Assembly: GCA_003162415.1 (NCBI GenBank)
Contig: PMOL01000011.1
Coordinates: forward strand, 148,701 to 195,412
DNA: 46,712 nucleotides
Reading direction: 5' to 3'
Source of the DNA: Candidatus Dormiibacterota bacterium
GTDB taxonomy: Bacteria; Chloroflexota; Dormibacteria; Aeolococcales; Aeolococcaceae
Positions 22,875 through 30,506 of this stretch are shown here, one piece after another (within the stretch, counting starts at the first letter, position 1; each line of letters starts with the position of its first letter). Below the pieces are notes generated by a model, which ran no database searches, was not told where the DNA came from, and saw only the letters and a list, made by a program, of their open reading frames with translations. The position numbers and the translations under genes are program-made.

Positions 22875-23665
22875 TGATCGTCGTGAAGATCGGCGGCAGC
22901 GTCCGGCGGCTCGACCCGCTCCTCGAGGACATCGCCACCACCACCGAGCAGGCGATCGTGGTGCACGGCGCCAGCCGCGACCTGGATGACCTCTCGACAC
23001 GGCTCGGGAACCCGCCGCGGATGGTGGAGTCGGAGCGCGGCGACGTGAGCCGGTTTACCGATGCGACGACCATGGATCACTTCCTGATGGCGTATGCGGG
23101 GAGGGCCAACAAGCGGATCGTCGAGCGGCTCCGGCAGCTCGGCGTCAACGCCTTCGGGCTCTGCGGCCTCGACGGCGGCGTCGTGCGCGGGACGCGACGG
23201 CCGGCGTTGCGCATCCGGGAGAACGGCAGGACCAAGGTGCTCCACGACAACCATGTGGGGAGCATCGACTCGGTCGACGCCATCCTGCTCGGCAAGCTGC
23301 TCGCGGCCGGGGTGACGCCGGTGATCTGTCCACCCATCGCCGGCGAGGATGGAACCGCCATCAACGTCGACGGCGACCGGCTCGCCGCGGAGATCGCCAT
23401 CGCGCTCGGGGCGACGCTGCTGATCATCTTCGCCGACACGCCGGGGTTGCTCCGCGATCCCTCCGACGAGACGAGCCTCATCGGACGCCTCTCGCCGCTT
23501 GAGGCGGAGCGCCTCATCCCGGCAATCGGCGGCAGGGCGCGGGTGAAGTTGCGCGCCAGCGCCGAGGCACGCGTCCGCGGCGTCGGCGCAGTGTGCGTTG
23601 CCGACGGACGGGTGCAGCGTCCGCTCTTCAGCGCGCTGTCCGGTGCGGGCACCTGGGTGCGTTAG
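22874..23665 (+). CDS. lysZ: [LysW]-aminoadipate kinase
   Basis: The 263-residue ArgB-like amino acid kinase phosphorylates LysW-bound aminoadipate. VVKIGGSV (residues 3-10) is the ATP-binding start. VVHGASRDLDDLSTRLGNPPRMV, GLCGLDGG, INVDGDRLAAEIA and ADTPGLLRDP follow the LysZ pattern. The first loop reads HGAS, where ArgB has HGGG; known LysZ proteins also deviate there. It is the last gene of the lysine operon. The aminotransferase (LysJ) and homoisocitrate dehydrogenase needed for a full pathway are not in the window. Confidence 0.93.
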   Translation: MIVVKIGGSVRRLDPLLEDIATTTEQAIVVHGASRDLDDLSTRLGNPPRMVESERGDVSRFTDATTMDHFLMAYAGRANKRIVERLRQLGVNAFGLCGLDGGVVRGTRRPALRIRENGRTKVLHDNHVGSIDSVDAILLGKLLAAGVTPVICPPIAGEDGTAINVDGDRLAAEIAIALGATLLIIFADTPGLLRDPSDETSLIGRLSPLEAERLIPAIGGRARVKLRASAEARVRGVGAVCVADGRVQRPLFSALSGAGTWVR

Positions 23666-23697
23666 GGACTCGTCCGGCTACCCTGACCGCCAAGTCC

Positions 23698-24492
23698 ATG
23701 GTGCAGCGTTCCTTTCTCGAACGATCGACCACGATTGCGTTCGCCCATCGCGGCGGTGGCGGCGAGGCTCCCGAGAACACCCTGCCCGCCTTCGAGGCCG
23801 CCGTCACCCTGGGCTACAGATACCTCGAAACGGACGTCCATCTGACCCGCGACGGGGTGCTGCTCGCATTCCACGACAGCAGCCTCGAACGGCTCACCGA
23901 CCGAGCGGGCAGGATCGGCGAGCTCTCACTGGCCGAGGTGCGTGAAGCGGACGCGGGGTACGGGTTCAGCCCGGACGGTGGTCACTCCTTCCCATTTCGG
24001 GGCATCGGCGTCCTGGTGCCGACGCTGGAGGAGTTGCTCACCCGCTGGGACGACGTCTTCGTGAACATCGACGCCAAGGCCGACAACACCGTGGCCCCAC
24101 TCATCGCGCTGGTGCAACGCCTCAGTGCGTTCAATCGCGTGTGCATCGGATCGTTCTCGGACCGCAGGGTCGCCCGCATCCGGGCGCTGGCAGGCGGACG
24201 GATCTGCTCATCGATGGGTCAGGTCGCTTCTGTGTTGGCCTACGCAGCTTCGAGAACGGGGAGGATGCCGCGCTTCCACGCCGACTGCCTCCAGGTGCCG
24301 CAACGCTGGGGAAGGCTGCGCATCGACAGGCGGTTCGTGAACGCCGCGCATCGCGCCGGCCTGCCGGTCCACGTCTGGACCGTGGACGACCAGGCGGAGA
24401 TGGAGTCTCTCCTCGACCTCGGTGTCGACGGGATCATGACCGACCGTCCCCGGCTGCTCAAACAGGTGCTCGAAGCCCGCGGTCTGTGGTGA
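23698..24492 (+). CDS. Glycerophosphodiester phosphodiesterase
   Basis: The 264-residue GDPD-family TIM barrel hydrolyses glycerophosphodiesters to glycerol-3-phosphate and an alcohol. Motifs: AFAHRGGGGEAPENT (His17, Arg18, Glu23, Glu26), LETDVHLTRDG (Glu44, Asp46), FHD (His59), FVNIDAK, and C-terminal HVWTVDD and GVDGIMTDRP. No signal peptide, so it is probably cytosolic. The ATG at 23698 lies 13 nt after TACCCT (23679-23684), a possible -10; a longer upstream reading would overlap lysZ and lacks the family start. Confidence 0.88.
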   Translation: MVQRSFLERSTTIAFAHRGGGGEAPENTLPAFEAAVTLGYRYLETDVHLTRDGVLLAFHDSSLERLTDRAGRIGELSLAEVREADAGYGFSPDGGHSFPFRGIGVLVPTLEELLTRWDDVFVNIDAKADNTVAPLIALVQRLSAFNRVCIGSFSDRRVARIRALAGGRICSSMGQVASVLAYAASRTGRMPRFHADCLQVPQRWGRLRIDRRFVNAAHRAGLPVHVWTVDDQAEMESLLDLGVDGIMTDRPRLLKQVLEARGLW

Positions 24493-24506
24493 CGATCGCG
24501 GCGCGC

Positions 24507-24512
24507 TATGGT
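24507..24512 (+). promoter_or_regulatory. Putative leaderless -10 box of acyl-CoA dehydrogenase gene
   Basis: TATGGT ends 7 nt before the ATG at 24520, the spacing expected for a leaderless transcript. It overlaps an alternative upstream ATG (24508). No -35 is clear. Confidence 0.4.
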
Positions 24513-24519
24513 GGGATCG

Positions 24520-26310
24520 ATGCTGCCGTCTGATCCCGGGGTGCGCCACATCCCGGCCGGCGATGAAGCCGATTGGTATCTCCCCGACGAGCACCTGCGC
24601 TGGCTGACCCGCCGGACCGTCGGGGAGGCTGCATGGCCGGTGGCTGATGGCGCGCTTCGCGACCTGGGCACGCTGGTGCCGCGCGTGATCGAGCCACTCG
24701 CGCGCGCCGCCGATCGCCATCCTCCGGCGCTTCGCTCCTACAACGGTCGTGGTGAGCGCATTGACGAGATCGAGTTCCATCCCGCATATCGGGAACTGGA
24801 GTCGACGGTGCTCGGATTCGGCGCGGTGCGGGCCGGCTACGCGCCGGGGTGGCGTGGCCTCCCAGCTCGCGCGCCCCGGAGCCTGGTCACAGCGATGCTT
24901 TATCTGATCCTCGAGTCCGACCAAGCGATCACCGGCTGCCCCATCGGGATGATGGACGCCGCGGCTCGGTGCCTCGAGCGCAACGACCCGGCGCTGGCGG
25001 CACGCTTTCTGCCCGGCATCATCGACGACACCGGCAAGCACCTCACCGTCGCGATGTTCCTCACCGAAAAGGCCGGCGGTTCCGACGTCGGCGCCAACGA
25101 GAGTGTCGCCACGCCCGCCGGTGACGGCACGTGGCGGCTCTCCGGTGAGAAGTGGTTCGCGAGCTGCGCCCACAGCGACCTGATCCTGGTGCTCGCCCGA
25201 CCCGCAGGCGCACCGCCCGGCCCACGGGGTCTGGGACTGTTCCTCATGCCGCGCTTCCTGGAGGACGGAAGCCGCAATACGTACATCATCCACCGCCTCA
25301 AGGAGAAGTTCGGAACCCATGCGATGGCGTCAGCCGAGGTGGGTTTGCGCGACGCGTTCGCATGGCAGGTCGGCACGCTCGAACGCGGCCTCCCGCAGAT
25401 GATGGACATGGTCAACGCGACCCGGATCGGCATTGCCACTGCGACGGCCGGCGCAATGCGGCGGAGCGCCTTCGAAGCGCTCACCCACACCCGCGGTCGC
25501 TCAACGTTCGGGCGGCGACTCGACCTGCACCCGCTGATGCGTGACACCCTTGCTGATCTGGTGGTCGACTCCGTCGCCGGGCTCACCGCCGCCATGGGCG
25601 TTGCCGAGCTCTCCGACCAGGCGGACGCGGGCGACCACGAGGCAGCCGCCGCGCTACGCCTGCTCACTCCGCTCTTCAAGATGCACGGCACCGAACGCGC
25701 TCGCATCTGCGCCACCGAGGGTATGGAGGTGCGCGGTGGCAACGGGTTCACCGAGGACTGGCCGGACGCGCGGCTGCTCCGCGATGTCTACGTGCACGCC
25801 ATCTGGGAGGGGTCCGGCAACGTGATCGCCCTCGACGTGCAGCGCGCCATCGAGCACGGGGCGCTCCCCGGCTACCTCGGCGACACCGAACGTCGCGCGG
25901 AGGCCGTGTCAGCAGGTGGTGCCGTAGCACCGCTTGGTGGTGTGCTCATCAACGCGGTCCATCGCCTCGAGGTGCAGCTTCGTGCGCTGGACGCGATCGA
26001 CGACCCGGACGCCAGGCAGCTGCCGCTGCGCCGCGTCGCGCGACGCATGGCCACCCTCGCGATCGGGGCGCGACTCGCCGAACAGGCGAACCAGCTCGCG
26101 GCCGACACCGGCAGCGGCCGTCTCGGCTGGATCGCATCGCGCTACCTGTGCCGGCTCGGTGGGGAGAACGCGCTCACGGAGGTGGCCGACGATGCCTCGT
26201 GGCTGCCCCAAGCGGACGCCCTGCTGCATGGCGGGGAGGTCCCGCTCAGCGTCGCAACCGACGCGGCTCGACGCACCGCTTCAGCGCTCGGCGGCCTGGT
26301 ACCTGCCTAG
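24520..26310 (+). CDS. Acyl-CoA dehydrogenase family protein (AidB-like)
   Basis: This 596-residue flavoprotein has the acyl-CoA dehydrogenase fold: MFLTEKAGGSDVGAN (FAD/substrate loop), LSGEKWFASC, the DAFAWQVGTLERGLPQMMDMVNATRIG helix, and C-terminal MEVRGGNGFTEDWPDARLLRDVYVHAIWEGSGNVIALDVQ segments. The ~150-residue extra C-terminal helical domain and RGGNGF/EGSGN motifs resemble AidB-type members, some of which bind DNA or have lost dehydrogenase activity. It could instead oxidise a branched acyl-CoA; no electron-transfer partner or CoA ligase is nearby. The start at 24520 is chosen for its leaderless -10; 24508 would add four residues. The 3' end overlaps the O-methyltransferase gene by 4 nt. 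Confidence 0.82.
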   Translation: MLPSDPGVRHIPAGDEADWYLPDEHLRWLTRRTVGEAAWPVADGALRDLGTLVPRVIEPLARAADRHPPALRSYNGRGERIDEIEFHPAYRELESTVLGFGAVRAGYAPGWRGLPARAPRSLVTAMLYLILESDQAITGCPIGMMDAAARCLERNDPALAARFLPGIIDDTGKHLTVAMFLTEKAGGSDVGANESVATPAGDGTWRLSGEKWFASCAHSDLILVLARPAGAPPGPRGLGLFLMPRFLEDGSRNTYIIHRLKEKFGTHAMASAEVGLRDAFAWQVGTLERGLPQMMDMVNATRIGIATATAGAMRRSAFEALTHTRGRSTFGRRLDLHPLMRDTLADLVVDSVAGLTAAMGVAELSDQADAGDHEAAAALRLLTPLFKMHGTERARICATEGMEVRGGNGFTEDWPDARLLRDVYVHAIWEGSGNVIALDVQRAIEHGALPGYLGDTERRAEAVSAGGAVAPLGGVLINAVHRLEVQLRALDAIDDPDARQLPLRRVARRMATLAIGARLAEQANQLAADTGSGRLGWIASRYLCRLGGENALTEVADDASWLPQADALLHGGEVPLSVATDAARRTASALGGLVPA

Positions 26311-26972
26311 GTCTCGACCACGAGGGCGAAGGCGAATCCGTCCCAGCCCTTGACGCCGACGGTCTGGATCACCGTCGCGCTGAGGCCCGGGTCGGCACCC
26401 ATCTCCTCGATGAGACGCCGCATGCCCTTGGTGTCGGGATCGTCGCTGCCGGGGTCGATCAGCCTCCCCTGCCGCACCACGTTGTCGACCACGATCAGGC
26501 TGCCGGCGTGGGACATGTCAACGGCCGCGCTGAAGTACTCCGGGGTGTTGCGCTTGTCCGCATCGATGAAGACGAGGTCGAACGGCTCACCGCCCTCGCT
26601 CTTGAGTGCCGCGAGGCTGTCGAGCGCAGGCCCAACGCGGACCTCCACTTTGCTCTCGAGCCCGGCGCGCGCGATGTTGCGGCGCGCCACCTCGGCATGG
26701 TGAGGATCGAGCTCGAGGCTGATCAGGCGGCCAGCGGCCGGGAGCGCGCGCGCCATCCAGATCGCGCTGTAGCCACCGAGTGTCCCCACCTCCAGGATCC
26801 GGCGGGCCCTGATCGCCAGCGCGAGCACGTTCAGAAATTGCCCCTGAGCAGCGGACACCGCGATGTTGGGCAGCTCCGCGCTATCACTGATGACCGCCTC
26901 GAGCACCGGGTCGGGGGGTTGGAGCAGGTCGGTCGTATACGCGTCGACTGCGTTCCAGCGATCGTCACTCAT
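26307..26972 (-). CDS. Class I SAM-dependent O-methyltransferase
   Basis: A 221-residue caffeoyl-CoA/catechol O-methyltransferase-like protein. The SAM site is ILEVGTLGGYSAIWMA with LISLELDP following; the metal/substrate region is DLVFIDADKRNTPEYF and IVVDNVVRQGRL. The acceptor cannot be predicted; bacterial members methylate small catechol-like compounds. The ATG at 26972 follows a TAGACT box by 8 nt with no Shine-Dalgarno. The longer in-frame reading runs through the tRNA-His gene and is rejected. Confidence 0.87.
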   Translation of the reverse strand: MSDDRWNAVDAYTTDLLQPPDPVLEAVISDSAELPNIAVSAAQGQFLNVLALAIRARRILEVGTLGGYSAIWMARALPAAGRLISLELDPHHAEVARRNIARAGLESKVEVRVGPALDSLAALKSEGGEPFDLVFIDADKRNTPEYFSAAVDMSHAGSLIVVDNVVRQGRLIDPGSDDPDTKGMRRLIEEMGADPGLSATVIQTVGVKGWDGFAFALVVET

Positions 26973-26980
26973 GGTCCGGC

Positions 26981-26986
26981 AGTCTA
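26981..26986 (-). promoter_or_regulatory. Putative leaderless -10 box of O-methyltransferase gene
   Basis: TAGACT on the minus strand lies 8 nt before the ATG at 26972. It sits between the gene and the upstream tRNA-His, which could also supply read-through transcription. Confidence 0.42.
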
Positions 26987-27042
26987 CCGTGCGTTCGAAA
27001 CCGAGCAGGCCTGGCCCGAGGAGGCGACGGTCAGCGGGGAAT

Positions 27043-27119
27043 TGGGGTGGCCAGCGGGATTCGAACCCGCGACCTCCAGGGCCACAACCTGGCACTCTAA
27101 CCAGCTGAGCTATGGCCAC
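27043..27119 (-). tRNA. tRNA-His (GTG anticodon)
   Basis: The minus strand folds into a complete cloverleaf: acceptor GTGGCCA/TGGCCAC, D arm GCTCAGCTGGTTAGAGT, anticodon stem CCAGG/CCTGG with loop TTGTGGC (anticodon GTG), and T arm GCGGG-TTCGAAT-CCCGC. Position 73 is C and a genomic G at 27120 can supply G-1, both typical of tRNA-His. The 3' CCA (27043-27045) is encoded. Confidence 0.97.
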
Positions 27120-27147
27120 CATGGGACTCCGGTGAGGAGGCTCGGCG

Positions 27148-27153
27148 ATTATA
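27148..27153 (-). promoter_or_regulatory. Putative -10 box of tRNA-His promoter
   Basis: A perfect TATAAT on the minus strand, 28 nt before the mature 5' end of tRNA-His. No convincing -35 is found at 16-18 nt. It is the only consensus -10 hexamer I noted, in keeping with strong tRNA transcription. Confidence 0.5.
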
Positions 27154-27191
27154 TGGCGCGGTGGTCGGCGATCCGGATGAATCGCCGCAGG

Positions 27192-27197
27192 TACACT
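27192..27197 (+). promoter_or_regulatory. Putative -10 box of tRNA-Arg promoter
   Basis: TACACT ends 8 nt before the mature 5' end of tRNA-Arg, so transcription would begin at or next to the mature tRNA. No -35 is clear. Confidence 0.35.
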
Positions 27198-27205
27198 CGC
27201 CGCGC

Positions 27206-27281
27206 GCCCCCGTAGCTCAGCGGATAGAGCAGCGAGCTTCTAACTCGACGGTCGTGGGTTCGACTCCTACCGGGGGCGCCA
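27206..27281 (+). tRNA. tRNA-Arg (TCT anticodon)
   Basis: The cloverleaf has acceptor GCCCCCG/CGGGGGC, D arm GCTCAGCGGATAGAGC, anticodon loop CTTCTAA giving anticodon TCT (reads AGA/AGG), and T arm GTGGG-TTCGACT-CCTAC. Discriminator G and CCA are encoded (to 27281). The first pair of the anticodon stem (27-43) is a G/A mismatch. No terminator follows, so it may be cotranscribed with the glycosyltransferase 52 nt downstream. Confidence 0.96.
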
Positions 27282-27333
27282 CTCCGGTGTGAAATCCGGT
27301 CGGCGCGCTCCTCGGGAAGGCAGACTCTCGCCA

Positions 27334-28947
27334 ATGACAAGCTCCCCCGGCACGGTGCACGACAATGCGGCCACGTCGCCCCCCTGGAGCGGGATCGCGG
27401 CGGGGGTGGCGTTGATCGTGGCGTTCCGCATCCCCGCATTTCTCGAGCCGCACTGGTATTCCGATGAGAGCACGTATGCATACGTTGGACGCACGGTTTT
27501 CAACGGCGGGGATCTCTACGTCTCCCCGGGCGCGTGGGACAACAAGCCGCCGGTCCAATACTGGCTCTACGGGATCGTGACCCACTTTCTGGGGTACTCG
27601 GAGGCGGCGATCCACCTCGTTCCCTTCCTGAGCGCGGTTGCCGCGGTGATCGCGGTCGGCTGGGGCGTGGCCAAGCTGAGCGGCTCGAGGCGGCGGGCTG
27701 GGATCGCGTGCGTCCTCGCCGCCCTGATCATCGGGCCCCCGATCTTCGACTCGGAGCTGTTCCTCCCCGAGGGGGCGCTCATCGGTCCGATGACCTGGGC
27801 AGGCATGCTCATGCTGGTCACCATCGCCTCGCCGGCCTGGGCTGCGAGGCACCGATGGGCCCCCTACCTGGCCGGCTTTCTTGCATCGATCGCCCTCGGG
27901 ATGCAGCAGACAGTGCTCGCCGACGTCTTCGCGATCTGCGTCGTCCTGTTGATCGCCTGTCCCGGCCGCTGGGTGGAACTGCTGCGCTTCCTCGGCGCCG
28001 GCCTCGTGGTCTCGTTGCTCTGGCTGGTGCCGACCGCCATCGCGTCAGGCGTCGGCGCGACCTGGTTCGCGACCGTCGGTTTCTACGGGATCTACGCGCA
28101 CAACTCCCTCCCGCTCAGCGTGCTCGCGCGCATCCTCCACTTCGCGGGCATCGGCTTCGGCGTCATCGCGATCATCGGTGGGGCGATCCTCGTCTCGCGC
28201 CGGACCCGAAACACGTTCTGGATGCTGTGGGTGCTGGCCGGGATCGACCTCGTGGTCGCGGGGTCCGCGCATTTCCCCTATCCGCACCTGCTCCTTCCAT
28301 CGATCCCCTGGGTCTGCGCGGCGGTGGTCGCGACACCCTGGGATCGCTGGCACGTCCTCGTCCCCCTGGCACGCCCGCGGCTGTGGGCGGGCTCAGCCGT
28401 GCTCGCGGCCGGCATCCTGCTTGCGGCCGCACAGGGTTCGTACGCCGGCTCCTTCTGGATCAACGGCCGGAGCCTGTCCACGTACTACACCGACGGCTAT
28501 TCCAGCCTGGTGAGCACCTCGGAGCGCACGCAGTGGCAGAACAGCTTCTCGGACAACATCGTTTTCGACCAGCAGGTGACCCACTGGCTGATGGTCCACC
28601 ACTACGGGAATGCCTCGGCGGTGGTCTGGAGCGTGGCCGACGAATGGGTCTACCTGTTGACTCCCCTCAACACCGTCCTGCCGACCGTCGGTCTCTTCAA
28701 CGACGACGTGCTCCTGGGCGACCGTTCCAAGATCGGCCCCTACGTCTCCCGGCACCGTCCCCTGGTGATCATCACCAACGAGCCGAGCGTCGCGCTGCGA
28801 TCGAGCATCCTCACGGTGGTCGCGCAGTGGTACGTCCCGGTGTTCCACGTCGGCCCGGACACGATCTACATCGAGCGCTCGCGCGTCTCGCAAGCGACGT
28901 CGGCCCCCAGGCACCGGCTGCTGCGCACCCGCCGCTCAGCCGCTTGA
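27334..28947 (+). CDS. GT-C-type polytopic membrane glycosyltransferase
   Basis: A 537-residue protein with about 10-12 hydrophobic helices. After the first helix comes EPHWYSDESTYAYVG with the acidic pair Asp44-Glu45, the position of the catalytic DD/DE motif of PMT/ArnT-like enzymes, then WDNKPPVQYWLYG. Such enzymes move a sugar from a polyprenyl-phosphate donor to lipid or protein on the outer side of the membrane. Donor and acceptor are unknown. The C-terminal ~130 residues form an extracytoplasmic-looking domain (HWLMVHHYGNASAVVWS). Start ATG at 27334; GGGAAGG lies 13 nt upstream. It is homologous to, and overlaps by 12 nt, the convergent gene. Confidence 0.8.
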   Translation: MTSSPGTVHDNAATSPPWSGIAAGVALIVAFRIPAFLEPHWYSDESTYAYVGRTVFNGGDLYVSPGAWDNKPPVQYWLYGIVTHFLGYSEAAIHLVPFLSAVAAVIAVGWGVAKLSGSRRRAGIACVLAALIIGPPIFDSELFLPEGALIGPMTWAGMLMLVTIASPAWAARHRWAPYLAGFLASIALGMQQTVLADVFAICVVLLIACPGRWVELLRFLGAGLVVSLLWLVPTAIASGVGATWFATVGFYGIYAHNSLPLSVLARILHFAGIGFGVIAIIGGAILVSRRTRNTFWMLWVLAGIDLVVAGSAHFPYPHLLLPSIPWVCAAVVATPWDRWHVLVPLARPRLWAGSAVLAAGILLAAAQGSYAGSFWINGRSLSTYYTDGYSSLVSTSERTQWQNSFSDNIVFDQQVTHWLMVHHYGNASAVVWSVADEWVYLLTPLNTVLPTVGLFNDDVLLGDRSKIGPYVSRHRPLVIITNEPSVALRSSILTVVAQWYVPVFHVGPDTIYIERSRVSQATSAPRHRLLRTRRSAA

Positions 28948-30441
28948 ACGAAGGTACAGCTCCACGCCATTCGCATCCATCACCTTCACGTAGTGGTGGG
29001 TGCTGATGAAGGTGCGCACGTCACTCAGGTTCTCGATGTGGAAGGGCGTCACCAGGATCAACTGCGGAGGCGACGCATTCATCCTCGACAGGATGCCTGC
29101 GGTGCCGCTCTCGAGCGCGAGGGTGATGTAGAGCGGACCGCTGCGTGTCGGGGGCACGAGCTGTTCGTCGACGAGCGGCCAGGCGAGGTTGGTCCACAAC
29201 ATCGCCGTGCTCCCAACGAGGTTGTGGCTGCTGATCCACTGCTCGGCCTCGTTCTCGCCGTAGTTCAGAGCGCCGAAGTACGTGTCGTACTCGAGCACCG
29301 AGATGGCGCCGGTCGCATACCCGGCGGCGTTTACGTAGTACCCGAGGCTCCACACGGTCGAGCGGTACCCTGCCGCGAAGAGCGACCAGCCCGTGGATGC
29401 GATCGCGGCGAAGGCGGCGGTGGCGATCAGCACGCGTGGCCGGCGGATGCGCTGCAGCAGGTGATCGCGATGCCTCGATACAAGGCCGGTAACGAGCATC
29501 ACCATTGGGATCATCACCGGCAGCAAGAAGTGCTCGTACGAATATCCCGCAGCGATCGCCGTGAACAGCAGCGCCGTCGCCCAGATACGCACGAGCTCGA
29601 ATCGATCGTCCCTCGCGTTGCGGAAGCACCAGGCCGCGACCAGCATGGCAACCACCAGGCCGATGCGGAAGACATAGGCGGGGAGCCGGTCACCGAGCGA
29701 GTCACCGACGTAGTCGACGTACGAGGTCACCAGCGCGAACCACACGTTGTGCAGGCCGGCACTGAAGACGAAGGGAACGACCACGGCCGCGACGACGATG
29801 GCGAACGTTCCGCCCACGACCAGCATCGTCCGCCAGCTCCGGCGCACCAGACACCAGAGAAGGATCGAGCCGAAGTCGGCAAGGGCCGTCTGCTGAATCA
29901 GGAATCCGCACGCGAGCAACACGCCGATCCCGACCAGCGTGAGCGCACGCGGCCTGCGTCGGGCTGAGCCGGTGCACGAGCAGAGGAACCACACCACGCC
30001 GACGGTGACCGGCCCGATCAGCAGGCTCTCCGGAAGCGCCAGGTCGCCATCCAGCATCGGCGTCCCGATGATCACCGCAATTGCGAGGCCCGACCACAAC
30101 GCCGCGCGTGCGGAGAACAGCCGCGATATGCCAACGACCGCGGCGATGATGGCTGCGAGGCCGCTCAGAATCGTGAGTGCATGGAGGCCCGCCTCACTCG
30201 CGCCGAAGAGCATCTGGCTCAACCCGTAGACGCCAAACAGCAGCGGCGGTTTGTTGTTCCATGCATCCACGTAGAGCCCGTAACCGAGATGCGTGAGCCA
30301 TGCCGTCGACGCGTAGCCGGCCTCGTCCTGGTACCACTGCGGTTCGATGAGCGACGGGATGCGCAGCAGCAGGTAGAGCGCGATCGGCAGAATGACATGG
30401 AGGTTGCGCTTCATGCGTGCCGGAACCTCGGCCATCGTCAT
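28936..30441 (-). CDS. GT-C-type polytopic membrane glycosyltransferase (paralogue of the convergent gene)
   Basis: A 501-residue polytopic protein clearly related to the neighbour: RIPSLIEPQWYQDEAGYAS with Asp39-Glu40 matches RIPAFLEPHWYSDESTYAY, and WNNKPPLLFGVYGL matches WDNKPPVQYWLYGI. The C-terminal EQWISSHNLVGSTAMLW segment also aligns with its partner. A polyprenyl-phosphosugar transferase at the cell surface is the likely class. The start is uncertain: ATG 30441 is used; ATG 30414 (MKRNLH, close to the first helix) and GTG 30489 are alternatives. Confidence 0.78.
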   Translation of the reverse strand: MTMAEVPARMKRNLHVILPIALYLLLRIPSLIEPQWYQDEAGYASTAWLTHLGYGLYVDAWNNKPPLLFGVYGLSQMLFGASEAGLHALTILSGLAAIIAAVVGISRLFSARAALWSGLAIAVIIGTPMLDGDLALPESLLIGPVTVGVVWFLCSCTGSARRRPRALTLVGIGVLLACGFLIQQTALADFGSILLWCLVRRSWRTMLVVGGTFAIVVAAVVVPFVFSAGLHNVWFALVTSYVDYVGDSLGDRLPAYVFRIGLVVAMLVAAWCFRNARDDRFELVRIWATALLFTAIAAGYSYEHFLLPVMIPMVMLVTGLVSRHRDHLLQRIRRPRVLIATAAFAAIASTGWSLFAAGYRSTVWSLGYYVNAAGYATGAISVLEYDTYFGALNYGENEAEQWISSHNLVGSTAMLWTNLAWPLVDEQLVPPTRSGPLYITLALESGTAGILSRMNASPPQLILVTPFHIENLSDVRTFISTHHYVKVMDANGVELYLRSSG

Positions 30442-30490
30442 ATCGTCTTGCGCGCGACTGCGGCCGCGCGTCAGGAGCGCCACAACCACC

Positions 30491-30496
30491 TATTGT
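30491..30496 (+). promoter_or_regulatory. Putative -10 box of histidine phosphatase gene
   Basis: TATTGT ends 10 nt before the GTG at 30507, which supports that start over the GTG at 30495 lying inside the box. It sits in the short divergent gap before the glycosyltransferase gene. Confidence 0.4.
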
Positions 30497-30506
30497 GAAG
30501 AAAAGC

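Noticed and set aside
26970..27122. N-terminal extension of the O-methyltransferase to 27122
   Set aside because: The extra residues are a translation of the tRNA-His gene. The ATG at 26972 has its own -10 and matches family length.
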